From Pezizomycotina sp. ARF18 (taxonomy: Eukaryota > Ascomycota): a DNA stretch of 46,592 bases. Each line of letters begins with the position of its first letter. Position 1 is the stretch's first letter. Where the stretch lies: positions 1 through 46,592 of the forward strand of contig AZLU01000145.1 of NCBI GenBank assembly GCA_002224055.1. Reading direction: 5' to 3'. Made by a program: the position numbers and the translations under genes. This document shows, one piece after another, positions 10,662 to 22,088 of the stretch. The notes under the pieces are model-generated. The model saw only the letters and a program-made list of their open reading frames with translations. It ran no database searches and had not been told where the DNA came from.

Positions 10662-11433
10662 CTATAATATATCTTTAAATACATCCCTAAAAACCTCCAG
10701 GTTCTTCTCCCCGCCTGCTCCAACAGCTTTGATCGCAAATACGATTTCCTTTATACTCCCCGACCCTTCCGCTTTCCGTCTCTTCGTACCGCAAATTGCC
10801 TTCTTGAACATATCTGCCACCTCCCTCGTAGGATTCCCGTACGCTCCGCATCCAGCGCTCCTAGCACAACCTCCGCATGCTCGCTGCAACGCGTATGATA
10901 CCTCTTATTTTATTCGTCATAACTTCTCTATCTTTTTAGTATGTAGTTCGTCTCAACCTATATCCGGCAGAATCAAGGCCCAGCGGATATAGTCTACGTA
11001 AACATCTCTCTTTTTTAGGTCATGTAGTTCGTCGTCGCGGAAGACCAGTATATCCGGAGAATAAATCAAGGCTTCCTCGGGAGGCGGTAATAGTCCTTTT
11101 AGAGATGGATACAGCGTCGAACGTATGCAGAGGGATTCTTCCTGCGATGTGGCGCCGGTGAGGATACCACCACCCGGTAGGAGCGGGGAACACATTGAGA
11201 GTACGGCAACTTTTTGCGGGAGGTAGGACTGCGCGGTGGTTAGGTATCTGCTGCTAGGATTGTGATTGTCGGCGCCGAGGACGATGAGAGGTGGTGGTGG
11301 GATGTCGGTAAGCGGGCGGATGAGGCGGGATTGGGAGGCGGCGGCGCGGCGATCGGAGGAGAGGAGGCAGGAATCGTTTTGGATATGGTTTGTTTGGCGA
11401 GAGAGGCGCGTGAGGCGCGTGATAGGGCGACAT
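10662..11433 (-). CDS. Microbial-type poly(ADP-ribose) glycohydrolase (DUF2263 / TIGR02452 family)
   Basis: The protein contains GGGILTGATSQEE, a match to the PARG signature GGG-x(6-8)-QEE, in the context VAVLSMCSPLLPGGGILTGA. The Glu residues are the catalytic acids of this macrodomain fold, which hydrolyses ribose-ribose bonds in poly(ADP-ribose). Further family blocks follow in order: SLCIRSTLYPSLK, the SPDILVFRDDE segment, DLKKRD, and near the C-terminus CGAYGNPTREVADMFKKAI and IVFAIKA. The start at 11433 (MSPYH) gives about 257 residues, usual for the family. Frame changes occur near 11420, 11245, 11080, 11000 and 10860. The 11245 one looks like a CCC run shortened to CC. No signal peptide is seen; likely cytosolic or nuclear. 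Confidence 0.82.
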
Positions 11434-13579
11434 CTTATCGTTCTTATCTGTTCTATTCTTTTTTATTCGCCGTGGCCTGTAATAATTTTTCTCAAAGCCA
11501 CGAACGAAGCTCGATTTCGATCTTGAGAATGAATCTCGAACAGTTATTCCAAACTATGGCTGACTCACGCTAGGAGTCATCATCTCGCGGAACAAAACGG
11601 ATAATCGTCAAGATATGACAAATCCATTATCAGAGATACACAGTCACAGTGCTGAAGCCGAAATGCTGTAGCCTTTACAGACCCCCCGGCTGTCAATTAC
11701 ACGAGGACATACTACCGAGTCTCGACTCCGAGTCGTGGCCTTTCTCTTAAATACCGGCAGACCGGTATATTTCTTATACCCAAACGAAACACAGCGGTGG
11801 ATCTGGCCGATCTGCCGCTGCACTGACCACTTTTTCTGTGAGATTGCCCAAACAAGACGCAGTGAGAATCTGTATCGGTGGTTAAATGTTAATAATATAA
11901 TGAGCAACATTGACACATACATAGTTATTACCCTCGACACAGTCAAATATGCCGCCGAACGGCGATCCAGAAATGCTCAGTCTTAACCGTAACAGGCATA
12001 GCGGAATAAGCATTTGACAGTGGGGAATCCTTGCAAATCTGGTGCAATAATTCGCGACAATGTTGCCAATAGTACCTTTTAATGTCATCGGGCGCATTCT
12101 AGGTTCAAGTTAATGACAGTGGTCTTGGTGCTTCAGAGCGTTCAGGCGATGCCCCTTTTACGATTTTAGTGGGCACTCGAGCCAATTTAGCGGCACGAAC
12201 TGGGTATCTCGAGCGAGAATATAAGAATCTGAGCATGCAAAGCCCAACCGCTGAGAGCCGAAGAGCGCCTGCAGCCTGCTGGGGAAAGCCTACTTCTACC
12301 GAGAATATAGCCGTCAAGAAACCCAAGGCTGCCACTGAGAGATCATGATTCATTTGCATTCGAAAAACTGCTGAGTATATTTCTCGCCCTTTAGGCTTTT
12401 TAAACCTGAGTTACCATCAGCTCATACGATAATTATTTTATCTGAAAGTTGGGGTTTCGAAAATTAATCAGTTCGAATTAACGGCGCGAACTTACCCAAG
12501 AGGCATACCGAAGCCTGATGCCAGGTAGTTAATATATATTCGCCACTAAGACCTCTTTTCGATCGAGTCGTCTCACGCCGCTCTATCCTTTCTAACGACT
12601 GTTCTGGCCAACGTGGGAAGAAACAATCAATCAAAGCAATCTATCTCAAGTTCTCAACCATCTTTAGTATGAGCAAAGTTTAAATAAAACGGAGCAAGCC
12701 GTGGCGCTTTTTTTTTTTTTTTTTTTTTTTTTTTTCGCCCCCATATATTCTCGAGTATCTTGGAGAGGGGTGGGTTTATGTTTTCCAGCGGGTGATTTAC
12801 CCCTCCTCACGATCGTGGGTTTGCGCGTGGGGTCGACCGGTGGAGACCTTCGCTCGAAAGCTAAAAAATCCGCAGTTCGCCGAGTGGAGCTTCAAATCAG
12901 CCAACCCACGGCGTTCGAGCTATATTAGCCGGGAACGCCATGCAGATATTTCTTTTGGTTTAAAACTCTGTTTCCTTTGCTGATGCGTCTTGGTCGTTTG
13001 GCTTACAGAAAGCATGGTCATGGCTGATGATGGCTGCCATGTGCTTCCACGGGCAATGAACTGAGGAGGTCCGCTTCTGCGTATCGCTCTATTTTCTCTT
13101 TGTATTGCCAGATTTTTAGAGAATATCGAGAAAAACGTTTCGATTTTGCGTAGAGATGTTATAAGAAGATGAGCATCCCACTGTCTCCTGTCGAATACCA
13201 AAGGCTGATCCTTTTTGTTTATGAGGAAATTCATATACATCGTATTTTATTCATTTATCTCCTGAATATCTTATTATCAACGCATTTCCTTCCTTCTGTG
13301 AATATCGGCGGAGGATATCTCATATAGCAGTAACTGATCCGATTATAGATATAGGTCGCTTCGAAAATCTATATCTATTTACTCATGTCCTTAGACTAAC
13401 GTCGTTAGACTGCGAGAACGTGTATCTTCGACACCGTCTGTAGTTCGACTTACAATAACACGTCATGAGGGCTTTCTACTCAAGCGAAGGATCCTCCTGC
13501 TAGCCCTTACCATCTTCCAATATATTTGTTAGAAAATCTATCGAAGCAACAAAAATATTATATTACACTATCAAGCACA
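11434..13579. other. 2.1-kb intergenic region with a T28 tract
   Basis: Several short ORFs occur on both strands but none shows family motifs, a coherent shifted continuation or introns. A run of 28 T lies at 12708-12735. The region contains the promoter of the rhodopsin-like gene starting at 13580 and of the minus-strand PARG gene. Confidence 0.45.
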
Positions 13580-15035
13580 ATGACCCCTCCGGCAGTCTCA
13601 TCGAGAGCTGGGCGTTGTACGCCATCGCTTCTGTCATCTTGTTTGCCAGGTTATCTTAAGGACTATACAACTGGGATGGAAGGGCTGGCAGGGGGACGAT
13701 TATTTGGCGGTTGTGGCGTTTGTATGTTCTTGGAGCCTCACCCGTCCGCTATCTCCTCTAGCTCTACCGAAGATCTTCCTTATCTCGTATCTGATATTAA
13801 CTTCAATCGGTGACAGGTCGGCTTCACTTACAACACCGCCTCCTTCCAAGTAATAGAAGACTACGGCTGCAACATCGGACTAACACCCGAAATCCTCTCC
13901 TCCCTAACTCCGCTCAAAAAGCACCGTATGGAGATCGGATCGCTCGTAGACTTCTTCTCCTGGTTTGCGTGGATCACGCTGCTCTGGTGTTGTAAAGGCT
14001 GCATGCTGTTTCTGTACTCCCGCGTGACGATGATGCTGTGGCAGCGGAAGTTAGTTACAATAGCGAGCTGGATGGTCGGAGTTACCTTTGTGGCCGGTTG
14101 GATCGTTAATATATTCAAGTGCGGGGGCGACGTAAGAAGGAATTGGAGGGTAGATCCGCTGCCGGGTAGTTGTCCTGCGGGTACAGCGAATTTCTTCTTC
14201 GTAGGGATAACGAATTTCCTGTAAGCAACCACTCTTCTCCCATCATTGCCGGTGCACAGATTACTGATACAGTAGGTATGTGGTGATGATGCAGCACGGA
14301 CGCTTTGATTCTCTTCATCCCCCTTCCGATCTTATGGAAGGTTCGGCTGCCCATGAAGCAGAAGGTTTTTATATTCTTCATGCTGTGTTCCGGTGTTCCG
14401 GATTGTTCATCGTTATTATATCTGCGCTGAGATGGTTCGTCCTTCACCTCACCTAATCTAACACTCATATCTAAGTTTAGTGATGCTCATGTTTGATTAT
14501 CTTATAGTATCTACTCCATCCTCTCAGTCTACGACTCCACGAACGTCAGCGTAGCACTGGCATGGTCCACACGTGAAACGTAAGTCCATCCGCCTTTCCC
14601 CTTCCTCTCCCTCACGAGTACTAACGTTCGCTTCATTACCGCTAGTTCACTGCAATGGTAATCGTAAACGTCCCCATAATCGTAACATCGGCGCAAATCC
14701 TCCGCTTCGACTCCAAGTCATCCTCCTCATCTTCTCGCACCGGGACTGCATCACATCCACGGTCACACGGGACTGAGCTCAACAATGTATCCCGCCACCC
14801 GCAGAATCGCGGTAGGATCAGTTACGTTCCGCCCGGTCAGGAGAAGACGGAAACGTACGTCGTTTACGCGGAGGCCGATGAGGAGGAGCTGTTGGAACGG
14901 GGCCTGGGAGGAGGTATAAAGCCGGATAACGGCAGCGGGTCACTGGGAGGTGATAAGATTACAGTTGTGAAAACGGTGACGGTAGCGAGCGGGCGGAGTG
15001 ATGGTGATGGTGTTAGCGATAAGGATATGGTTTAG
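13580..15035 (+). CDS. Fungal rhodopsin-domain (SAT4-like) integral membrane protein 1
   Basis: After the start (MTPPAV) a one-base shift opens LIESWALYAIASVILFAR, then LGWKGWQGDDYLAVVAF, the hallmark helix 1-2 region of the family. A 95-nt intron (13722-13816) follows. Exon 2 holds FFSWFAWITLLWCCKGCMLF, LYSRVTMMLWQRK, SWMVGVTFVAGWIVNIFKC and RNWRVDPLPGSC with GTANFFFVGITNF. A shifted frame adds TDALILFIPLPILWKVRLP, KQKVFIFFMLCSG and LFIVIISALRW. The C-terminal tail is hydrophilic (ETYVVYAEADEEELLERG, then KITVVKTVTVASG). This is the seven-helix fungal family related to PTH11/SAT4 proteins, presumed surface proteins of unknown ligand; no retinal-binding opsin relationship is implied. Several single-base shifts interrupt the frame. 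Confidence 0.78.
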
Positions 15036-15325
15036 TAAGATATTGATGGGATGCAATAATGAGTAAAATAAACGTATAAGAGTGGGCGGTAATTTTGTAC
15101 ATGAGAAATCCAATGATGCGATTAATAGATAATAATGATACTATAACTTCAAGTGGCAGCGCGGAAAAGTTAAACCTCTGTGATTAAAGGACCTAATAGA
15201 CCATGAGAAGTCACTTCATAAGAATATTACTATAGTCGGCTCCTATACTATCATGATATAGTGATACGTGGTAATGATACATGAGTTTCTTTCAAAAATA
15301 ATTTCCAAGTGGCCTAGGTGACCCT

Positions 15326-16079
15326 TTACTTCTTCGTCAATCCTTGCCAGACCGTCTTCTTCAGAGACACCTTCGTGCACTTCCTAGCGCTGCCCAAATG
15401 AATTTCCTGCCCTGTCATTCGCGCCCGTACCGATCGCCTTACCGACCCAAAATATATCGTAAAAGCTAGCAGGGTTCACTACGCCGTGCAACCCAGAAAA
15501 CGCGCCCGCCAGCGTTGTATCCAAACACGCAGCCCAGCTGTCCGCCCCGTTCGCTGCTAGATTATCTCCCGAAAAGGTGACCTTTCCGTTTAAGGTGGTG
15601 AGCGCATGCCCATTATTCGTCCCTGTGCCGTGAGAGAACCAGAAGGGTACAGCGGGTATACTGCGTTGGTCTTAGAATCAGGGTTCGAAGGGATGGACGT
15701 TGTCGAGAGCGACGCGGTCACGCCATTTCCGTTTGGGAATGTTAGGGTCTTTTTGGAAGGGGTGTAGGTGAAAGGGAATGCGGCGTTGCCGGTGGATTGC
15801 CCGATGACGGTGTAGATGGTGGAGCCGGTGGGGTTTTCGATTCTATGACGGTCGCGTTAGTATACCTGACAAAACACGGAGGATATACGAAGAACGGCGA
15901 AGGCGAACTGAAGAAACTTACGGGGTAACGGTAAGCAATTCAGCGATCGAGACCTGGCTGTTGAAGTGTATCTGTAAGCCGAAGGGTTGACTCGTGTCCG
16001 AGGCGCTCCTGCCGATGTTTGCGGCGAAGGATGCGGAGGCAGATAGTACGGTCGCGATAATAGCTGTCGTGAGCTTCAT
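15326..16079 (-). CDS. Secreted protein of unknown function
   Basis: Start ATG 16079 gives a clean signal peptide, MKLTTAIIATVLSASASFA, with cleavage before ANIGRS. A 79-nt intron (15921-15843; GTAAGT donor, TACTAAC branch, CATAG acceptor) splits a codon. The mature part is Thr/Ser/Gly-rich: NPTGSTIYTVIGQSTGNAAF, LTFPNGNGVTASLSTTSIP, then after a shift NNGHALTTLNGKVTFSGDN, WAACLDTTLAGAFSGLHG and SFYDIFWVGKAIGTGAN. A last shift yields CTKVSLKKTVWQGLTKK and the stop at 15326. It has two cysteines, about 240 residues and no GPI-like tail. It resembles fungal cell-surface or secreted beta-rich proteins, but I do not recognise a named family. Confidence 0.65.
15843..15921 (-). other. Spliceosomal intron, 79 nt
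   Basis: GTAAGTTTC donor, a consensus TATACTAAC branch 13 nt before the CATAG acceptor. Splicing keeps the frame (P-I-E-N-P) and removes the TAA that otherwise ends exon 1. Confidence 0.75.
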
Positions 16080-17805
16080 GTTGCCTTAAGTTGTCGGGAT
16101 ATTTTCGTATTCGATCGCGATTGTTGTCGAGATTCTAGGAGGAAGAAAGGGATTGAGTGATGAGCAATAACGCCGATCAAGAAAGAGCCTATTAACGAGA
16201 GTATAGAAAGGAATAGGTCGTTCAAATGAATGAATGAACGTGTATCGTCTCAAGTCTCGCCGTTGAAAAAGCTTAAAGAAAGGGGGGCAGCCGATGCGAC
16301 GAAAAATATGGTCCATGATGGGTTATATACAAATCTGTAACCGACTTACAGATCCGGGAAAGAAAGAAAAAAATTTTGCGGAACCGGTTTACTACACAAA
16401 GGATTGTTATACGAAGGATCGCAAGCAAAAAGGAAGAACACAGTAGAAAAAAACGCTCATGCAAAGTCCTGGACTCGGCGCCTGCACTGCAGTTACCGCG
16501 ATGTACCTTGCACAAGCTTGCGTTTCAGGTCACGATTATGTTATTGTTTGTACTATTATGAAAGTACTCCTGCATGCAGCATCCGCCGGGGGTGTTCAAG
16601 GACTTGGAGGTGAGGTGAGCCAAATTTCCCAACAACTCATTCAAGCAAAGGCTTCCTTTCCGGCTGGCCACCCGAGAATTTGTCATGTCGAGATTGGTCT
16701 GCAAGTTTGGAACCTTTTTTTTTCCAAGTTTTTATTTTGTTTTCTATTGGCCTCCGAGTCTCGTCCTCGGTTGTCTGCGCAATTGCGAACGAGAGCTGCA
16801 AGATGTCCCTATATTTATCGGTTTGCCGGTTCGCCGGGCTTGCGAGTCAATGTACAGTTAGTCCGAGCAGAAAAAGAATACGACATATACTGACCACTGG
16901 CCACATCTTGCATATGCGAATCCGATTTGCTTTTCCCTTTTCAGTTGAAAAGTTCCGCGGTGGATTGTTATTTTTATCCCTCGATAATCTAGTGGAAGAC
17001 TTGATCTAGAAGTTTGTTGGAAAGAACAAACCCTTATCTGATTTTTTTCATGTTTCTCTCGAGCAGAGATCGTTTTGGTTTCATAGAATTTCATGCGTTA
17101 CATTATACCAGCGAATGGAGGCTGGTTTGTGAATTCTTTGAAAGGTAACCTCCGGGCACTGCGATTATTTTGCCTAACGCTTGATAGCCATCATGATGAT
17201 GCAAAACAAGGCCCTTTTCTCCTCTTCGCGCTTGGAGGGAGTGCTAAGGCGAAGACCGCCCGAGTATGCATTATCCATGTTATCTGAACCGAGCGCCCCG
17301 CAATTTCGTGCCCTGACTTATCAAATTCGGAAGCTTGGAAAGGCTTCGGATTCCAGGATATTTCCAAACTCCTTTTTCCTAGCGCTCGGAAGACTAGAAG
17401 TGAAGGCTTTGAATGTTGCGGCTGCTGAAACACATGGGTGCTAGTTACACGAGGATATTATCCTCGCGCCTTCTGTGACAACAAGGTCCAACCTCGAGGT
17501 CCCCGCCGTTAGGGCGCTCCCTATCTACTTCGTCATTAATTCACGTTTCATCCCCCCACGATATCAAAATTTCCCCTATCAAGTTACACGAGCTTGCTAC
17601 ATCATATTACAAGCAACATCCGGCACATCGACGGCCTGATCTTATCCTCCATATCATGTACCGGTCTACTAGCCACTATATCTCGAACCTCTTCTTGGTC
17701 ACGCCGGAATTCCCAGCCGAATACGCAATCCTTCCAGCGGCCTTCTTCGCCCTTCGATTTTCTCGTTCCCGGAAGATATAGCCTCGTAGTACATTAACCC
17801 AACCA
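16080..17805. other. 1.7-kb intergenic region
   Basis: Overlapping short ORFs occur here on both strands (up to 144 codons near 16459-16893), but their translations are low in information and not continued by introns or shifts. I see no tRNA, repeat or conserved motif. It should contain the promoter of the secreted-protein gene that starts at 16079. Confidence 0.4.
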
Positions 17806-18667
17806 TTACCAAATCCGAAACCAAGTACTCTTTACCCTTGGGTGGAGTTTCGGATTATATACGCTAAGAAACTTCTTGAAGGGGAAGTCGCGGACGAGGG
17901 AGAAGCGAAGTTTGACTCCTTGGGTCAGGAAGTTATGATGTGGTTTACTCCTGCGGAGTGGATGAGGTTTTCATCCCGAGGTAGAGTAAGGAGCGCCTTG
18001 TAATCGCCTGCTTTCGCACGTTTAGTTTCGAGCAGGACGCCTTGCTCTATCAGGCTTGCGAACGTTGATAGTAGTACTGTGGCGTACTTTGCTGTGAGTA
18101 CGCGCTCGATGTCCACTTTGCTAAAGTCCTCCACTGTTCCTCCTAAGAAGCGTTTGATGTCATCCTTATAGACTCGCTCCCTGGCTCGTTCTTTGAGCCA
18201 GTTCCTCCAATCTACGTTTCTGAAGTTCAAGCCGGGTAGCTGCCTGATAGCTTGCGTGATACACGGGAGCGGTAGGCGATTTGTAACCCACGCACGAGTA
18301 AAGCGAACACGTTAGGGTCGAATTTTTCCACGACGGGGATTCAATGTCATCTATTTCCAATGAGCAGCCGTATAAACCACAATAGCCTTTTCTCTAATGG
18401 TGTTTTCGAGGTTTTTTAATTTCGTGCACTGCTTCTTCCCAGCTTTCCCCCACGTTTCCGGTTTCTCAACGGCTGCCGACTAGCCTTTAACTTCCGCTAT
18501 TGTTTTCATGTTTTTTAAATTTTCGGTATATTCAAGAAACACGGCTAAGCCCTGTACCGCGATCACGAATCCATCGCTTTTCAAGCTGGTAGCGATGGTG
18601 TACAATTGTAGGTAATCCCGCTTGAATTCTTGAAACCGTCTGCGGTCGGTTCGAGTTCCTTCGCCAT
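17806..18667 (-). CDS. Unrecognised cytosolic protein gene
   Basis: From ATG 18667 (MAKELEPTADGF) a coherent, repeatedly shifted reading runs through RDYLQLYTIATSLKSDGF, VIAVQGLAVFLEYTENL, the EKAIVVYTAA segment, DPNVFALLVRGLQIAYRSR, NFRNVDWRNWLKERARERVY, DDIKRFLGGTVEDFSKVDIE and FASLIEQGVLLETKRAKAGD. It ends in KLRFSLVRDFPFKKFLSVYN. The last join (near 17935) restores frame if a TTT run has lost one base. The protein is mixed helix, rich in Lys/Arg, with no signal peptide or strong membrane segment. The start is uncertain: coding-like DNA extends upstream to about 18828. I do not recognise the family. Confidence 0.5.
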
Positions 18668-18828
18668 GATTCTGCGATGCGGGCGGCGGAGCTGAGAGGT
18701 TGATTAGGTGAGAGAGTTTTGGTTGAAGTCTCCGTTGACCTGAGCGAGAGATTGGAGGAGGTCGGATTCTGTTTGGAATGTTGAGAGGGCGGCGTGGACG
18801 TGGACGACAAGAGACAGACGCAGGCCAC

Positions 18829-20208
18829 GAGACGTGCGAAGTCGTGTTGCCCAGGGTGGTTGAGCGATCTTCAGGTCTTGAGTATTGAGAGTTGGAAAGC
18901 CTTGATGCCTACGAGATTATCGCTGTGTTTAGCAGGTTACCCCTCGGGCGCCTAAAGTAGAGGATTTGCTTGAAGCTATTGCTCTCTTTTCTCGTTTACT
19001 CAGACCATGACGGGTCTTTTTTCACGCTCAGTCAAGGCACCGCTGGCAATAGCATAGCTTGTTTTGCTATATCCACATATACCGTGGTATCGCTTTGATA
19101 CTATGTCTTAGATCTTTGAAAGTCTTATTCTGAATACCTAAGGTCTAGAACAACTTGAAGCGACTCATTGTATATATAGCATGCTACAGGACTTTGACCT
19201 TTCTATGAGACCATCGATATTTTTGCTCAAATACCGCTTCTTGGGATACTGTAAGGCATGTAGAATAACAAGTTGTAGACAGATCACAACACTATTGAGT
19301 CTGTTTTAATCTGCATGTGCTCTAAAGTTCGATGCGTTGATTAGAAAGAATTTCAGTTGTATCGTCCATCGAGGCATCGAGTCGCGGACAAGCGTATAAT
19401 TATACTATATAGTCAGCTCTCAAGTTGATACAGGCTGGTGAAGCATCCATATGCAATTCGGGCTCTCTAATAACATCATCAGAGACATTCTAAGGGGCCT
19501 GGATTCCTGACTCTACGATTCTGATAAATCCGGGTGGGTGGCCTGGGGTGTTCTGGAAGAATGTTTCACCGCTGCAGAAGTAAATGCAAATTATTGGTAT
19601 ATTTGTCAAACGCGCAGCGAGAACTTGGCGCTGACAGTGCATAACTGCCGGTGGTATCAATTGCATCCCCGAATTGGTCCCACTTATACTATAGCTTTAA
19701 TCGCCCCGTCTTTCGAGATTTGGCACCGTCGTCGAAGGGAAGATTCATTGTAACTCAAATATTCTACGGTTGCTCATCTCGATCGTCTTTCACTACGATA
19801 TCTTTAATTTCTCGGCCGTATTAAAGAAGCAGATTCACCAGTGGGGCAATTTGCGTCCCTCCTAATCCACCCGCGAATATCTAATTTATCAGCTTCGTAG
19901 GCTAGACCTCATAGCAGGATCTTCTCCCATTCTCCCAATATCTCGACGTTACAGCTTTAAAACTTCGTTGAGCAAGCAACGATTATCTGTAGGCACGTGG
20001 ATATTGTTCGAGCGAAATGAATAGCTACCTTGAAGAGCCCCTCCTATACGTTTTTCTTTGGGGTTTTGTTAAACTTGCCCCACTTTGCTGGACCTTTGGT
20101 CCCGACAGGCCAGGCATTATGATACCTATCTAACAGATGCTGCTATTATATGTAATAAGATTATACCAACTGAATGGCACAGGGGGTGAAGCTAAGAATG
20201 TACACTAT
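18829..20208. other. 1.4-kb intergenic region
   Basis: I see no gene, intron or repeat here. Only short open frames of 70 codons or fewer occur and they show no coding character. Confidence 0.4.
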
Positions 20209-20640
20209 TGTTAAGTTATCTTATTAAACGAACGACTTAATACTGGTTTGATAAACGAACGAAACGAAACGAAACGAACGGGGATACAGGGCAGTTAAGG
20301 TAGGGGGGAGTAAAGGAAGGTGTTGACGGGATTAAGGTTATAGATTAGTATACTAATCTATTTCTGTCTCCCCGGCTACACGACTAACAATTGTAGGTTA
20401 GTAATATAGTAACACCTAATTATAGCAGTCCCGCACTATAATTGTTAGCGTTGTGTGAGCCGTGTCTTAGTGCTGGATGAAGGGCACGCCGCACGTAAAG
20501 CAGAGTTTTGGGAGTGGAGGGATTCGAACCCCACAAAGGAGCAGGGACATAGATGCATCCAATTTGATAGAATTGGATAGCAGCCAGGGAGGTAGGTAGA
20601 TCAGTTCTACCGCACCCCCCTACTTCCCGGAATTGTTTTA
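20209..20640. repeat. Repeat-like segment: possible solo LTR with tRNA 3'-end-like sequence
   Basis: The segment begins TGTTAAG at 20209 and contains, in order: an (AACGA)n microsatellite around 20246-20280; a perfect 22-bp palindrome at 20340-20361; and an imperfect inverted repeat (CTAACAATTGTA at about 20384, TATAATTGTTAG at about 20438). At 20507-20530 is a stretch whose reverse complement reads GGTTCGAATCC followed by CTCCACTCCCA. That is a consensus Pol III B-box plus a tRNA 3' end with CCA. Either this is an LTR followed by a tRNA primer-binding site, or a tRNA-derived element on the minus strand. A full tRNA cloverleaf could not be folded by eye. Confidence 0.4.
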
Positions 20641-20957
20641 GTGGTAAACGGAGATAGAGGCTTAACCCCCCACCTTGATTCGGGCGAATAGCTCTTAAGA
20701 GTCTTGACTACTGATTGGATTGTATGAAACGATCTTTCAGCTTTGCGATCTGAAAATTATCCTACTACTTAAAGACTCGACGTGGTCGCGGTAGTCTCGA
20801 TTCCTGTTCTGTATCACTTGGAGCCATTGCATTTGACATATGGAAACTCTCCACACCTTCTCGCGAGACATTAACTTTCCCGCATTTCGGCTAGAAGCAA
20901 AACCCGCAGACCACCACCAACAGCTCTACAAACTTGCCGGAAGAGGTTCACTTCAAG
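20641..20957. other. Upstream region of the aldo-keto reductase gene
   Basis: No gene is seen. This is the presumptive promoter of the reductase at 20958; no clear TATA box stands out. Confidence 0.35.
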
Positions 20958-22088
20958 ATGAGTAAATGGAATACGTTAGGTAAGTGGGTATTCAGGAGCC
21001 CGATTCGATCTTCGCACCAGCTTGACTTGTGCTGAAGTTTCCACGCCGGCAGGCTGAGCCAGAACTGAGGCCTCAAGGTCAGCAAGGTGATCCTCGGCGC
21101 CATGTCATTCGGCAACAAGAAATGGGGACCTTGGACCTCGAGGAGTCTGACGCGCTGAAAGTCCTTGACCACGCGTATAAAGCCGGTATCAATACATGGG
21201 ATACAGTAGGTTGCGCCTTCCCCCACCTACATAGTTACGTCTCTGACGTCACGACTTCTTCCAGGCAAACCTCTACTCCCACGGCGACTCCGAGCGCATC
21301 CTCGGCAAGTACCTCCGCGACAACAAGATCGACCGCTCCACCGTCGTCCTCCTCACGAAATGCTACGGCTTCGTTGGCGACGAAAAGGCCGAAAAGTACA
21401 CGCTCACGAACCGCCATGGTTTATCCGCAAGCACATCTTCGACGCCGTCGACGCCTCCGTGGAGCGGTTGGGGACGTACATCGACGTCCTGCAGATCCAC
21501 CGACTGGACCACGACACACCCAAGGAGGAAATCATGCGCGCGCTCAACGACGTCGTTAATTCTGGGAAAGTACGGTACATCGGCGCGAGCTCCATGGCCG
21601 CGTGGGAGTTCCAGCAGTTGCAGAATATAGCGGAGCGGAACGGGTGGCATAAGTTCGTTTCCATGCAGGGGTTTTACAACCTTGCGTATAGAGAGGAGGA
21701 GAGGGAGATGATTCCGTACTGTAAGGATGCTGGCATCGGGTTGATCCCCTGGTCGCCGCTGTGTATGGGTATACTCGCGCGGCCCTGGTCAAAGCAGGAT
21801 ACGACGCGTGAGACGGAGGGCCAGACGGCGATATGGTTGAAGGCTATGAGGCAGAATGAGGAGGCCAAGACGATCGTGGATAGGGTTGAGGAGCTGGCGA
21901 AGAAGAAACGTGAGCATGGCGGCGATCGGTGTCGCGTGGAGTTTTAAGAAAGGCGTTATTCCGATAGTGGGGTGGGGCTCTGAGAAACGGGTTGATGAGA
22001 CGATTGAAGGTTTAAGGTGGTGTTGACGGAGGATGAGATGAAGTATCTCGAGGAGCCGTACAAGCCGCGACCTGTTTTCGGGTACTAG
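20958..22088 (+). CDS. Aldo-keto reductase, NAD(P)H-dependent, aryl-alcohol-dehydrogenase-like
   Basis: The motif order is that of the AKR (alpha/beta)8 barrel: VSKVILGAMSFG, DALKVLDHAYKAGINTWDTA with the catalytic Asp, NLYSHGDSERILGKYLRD with the catalytic Tyr, STVVLLTKCYG with the catalytic Lys, and IDVLQIHRLDHDTPKEE with the catalytic His. Then come GKVRYIGASSMAAW, MQGFYNLAYREEEREM, GIGLIPWSPL and the cofactor-binding GVAWSFKKGVIPIVGWGSEK. It ends VLTEDEMKYLEEPYKPR. Introns: one after the first 22 nt (donor 20980) and one of 59 nt (21206-21264). Frame shifts near 21140, 21430, 21910 and 22012 mostly look like CCC or AAA runs short by one base. Expected role: reduction of aldehydes or ketones in secondary or detoxifying metabolism; substrate unknown. 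Confidence 0.85.
21206..21264 (+). other. Spliceosomal intron, 59 nt
   Basis: GTAGGT donor, TCTGAC branch region and TTCCAG acceptor. Removal joins WDT to ANLYSHG in phase 0, placing the catalytic Asp and Tyr at their usual spacing. Confidence 0.75.

Noticed and set aside
12920-13240. 106-codon - strand ORF
   Set aside because: Basic, low-information translation with no neighbouring exon or conserved block.
16459-16893. 144-codon ORF on the + strand
   Set aside because: Its translation shows no motif or start context, and two other frames are open over the same stretch; it looks like chance in a stop-poor region.
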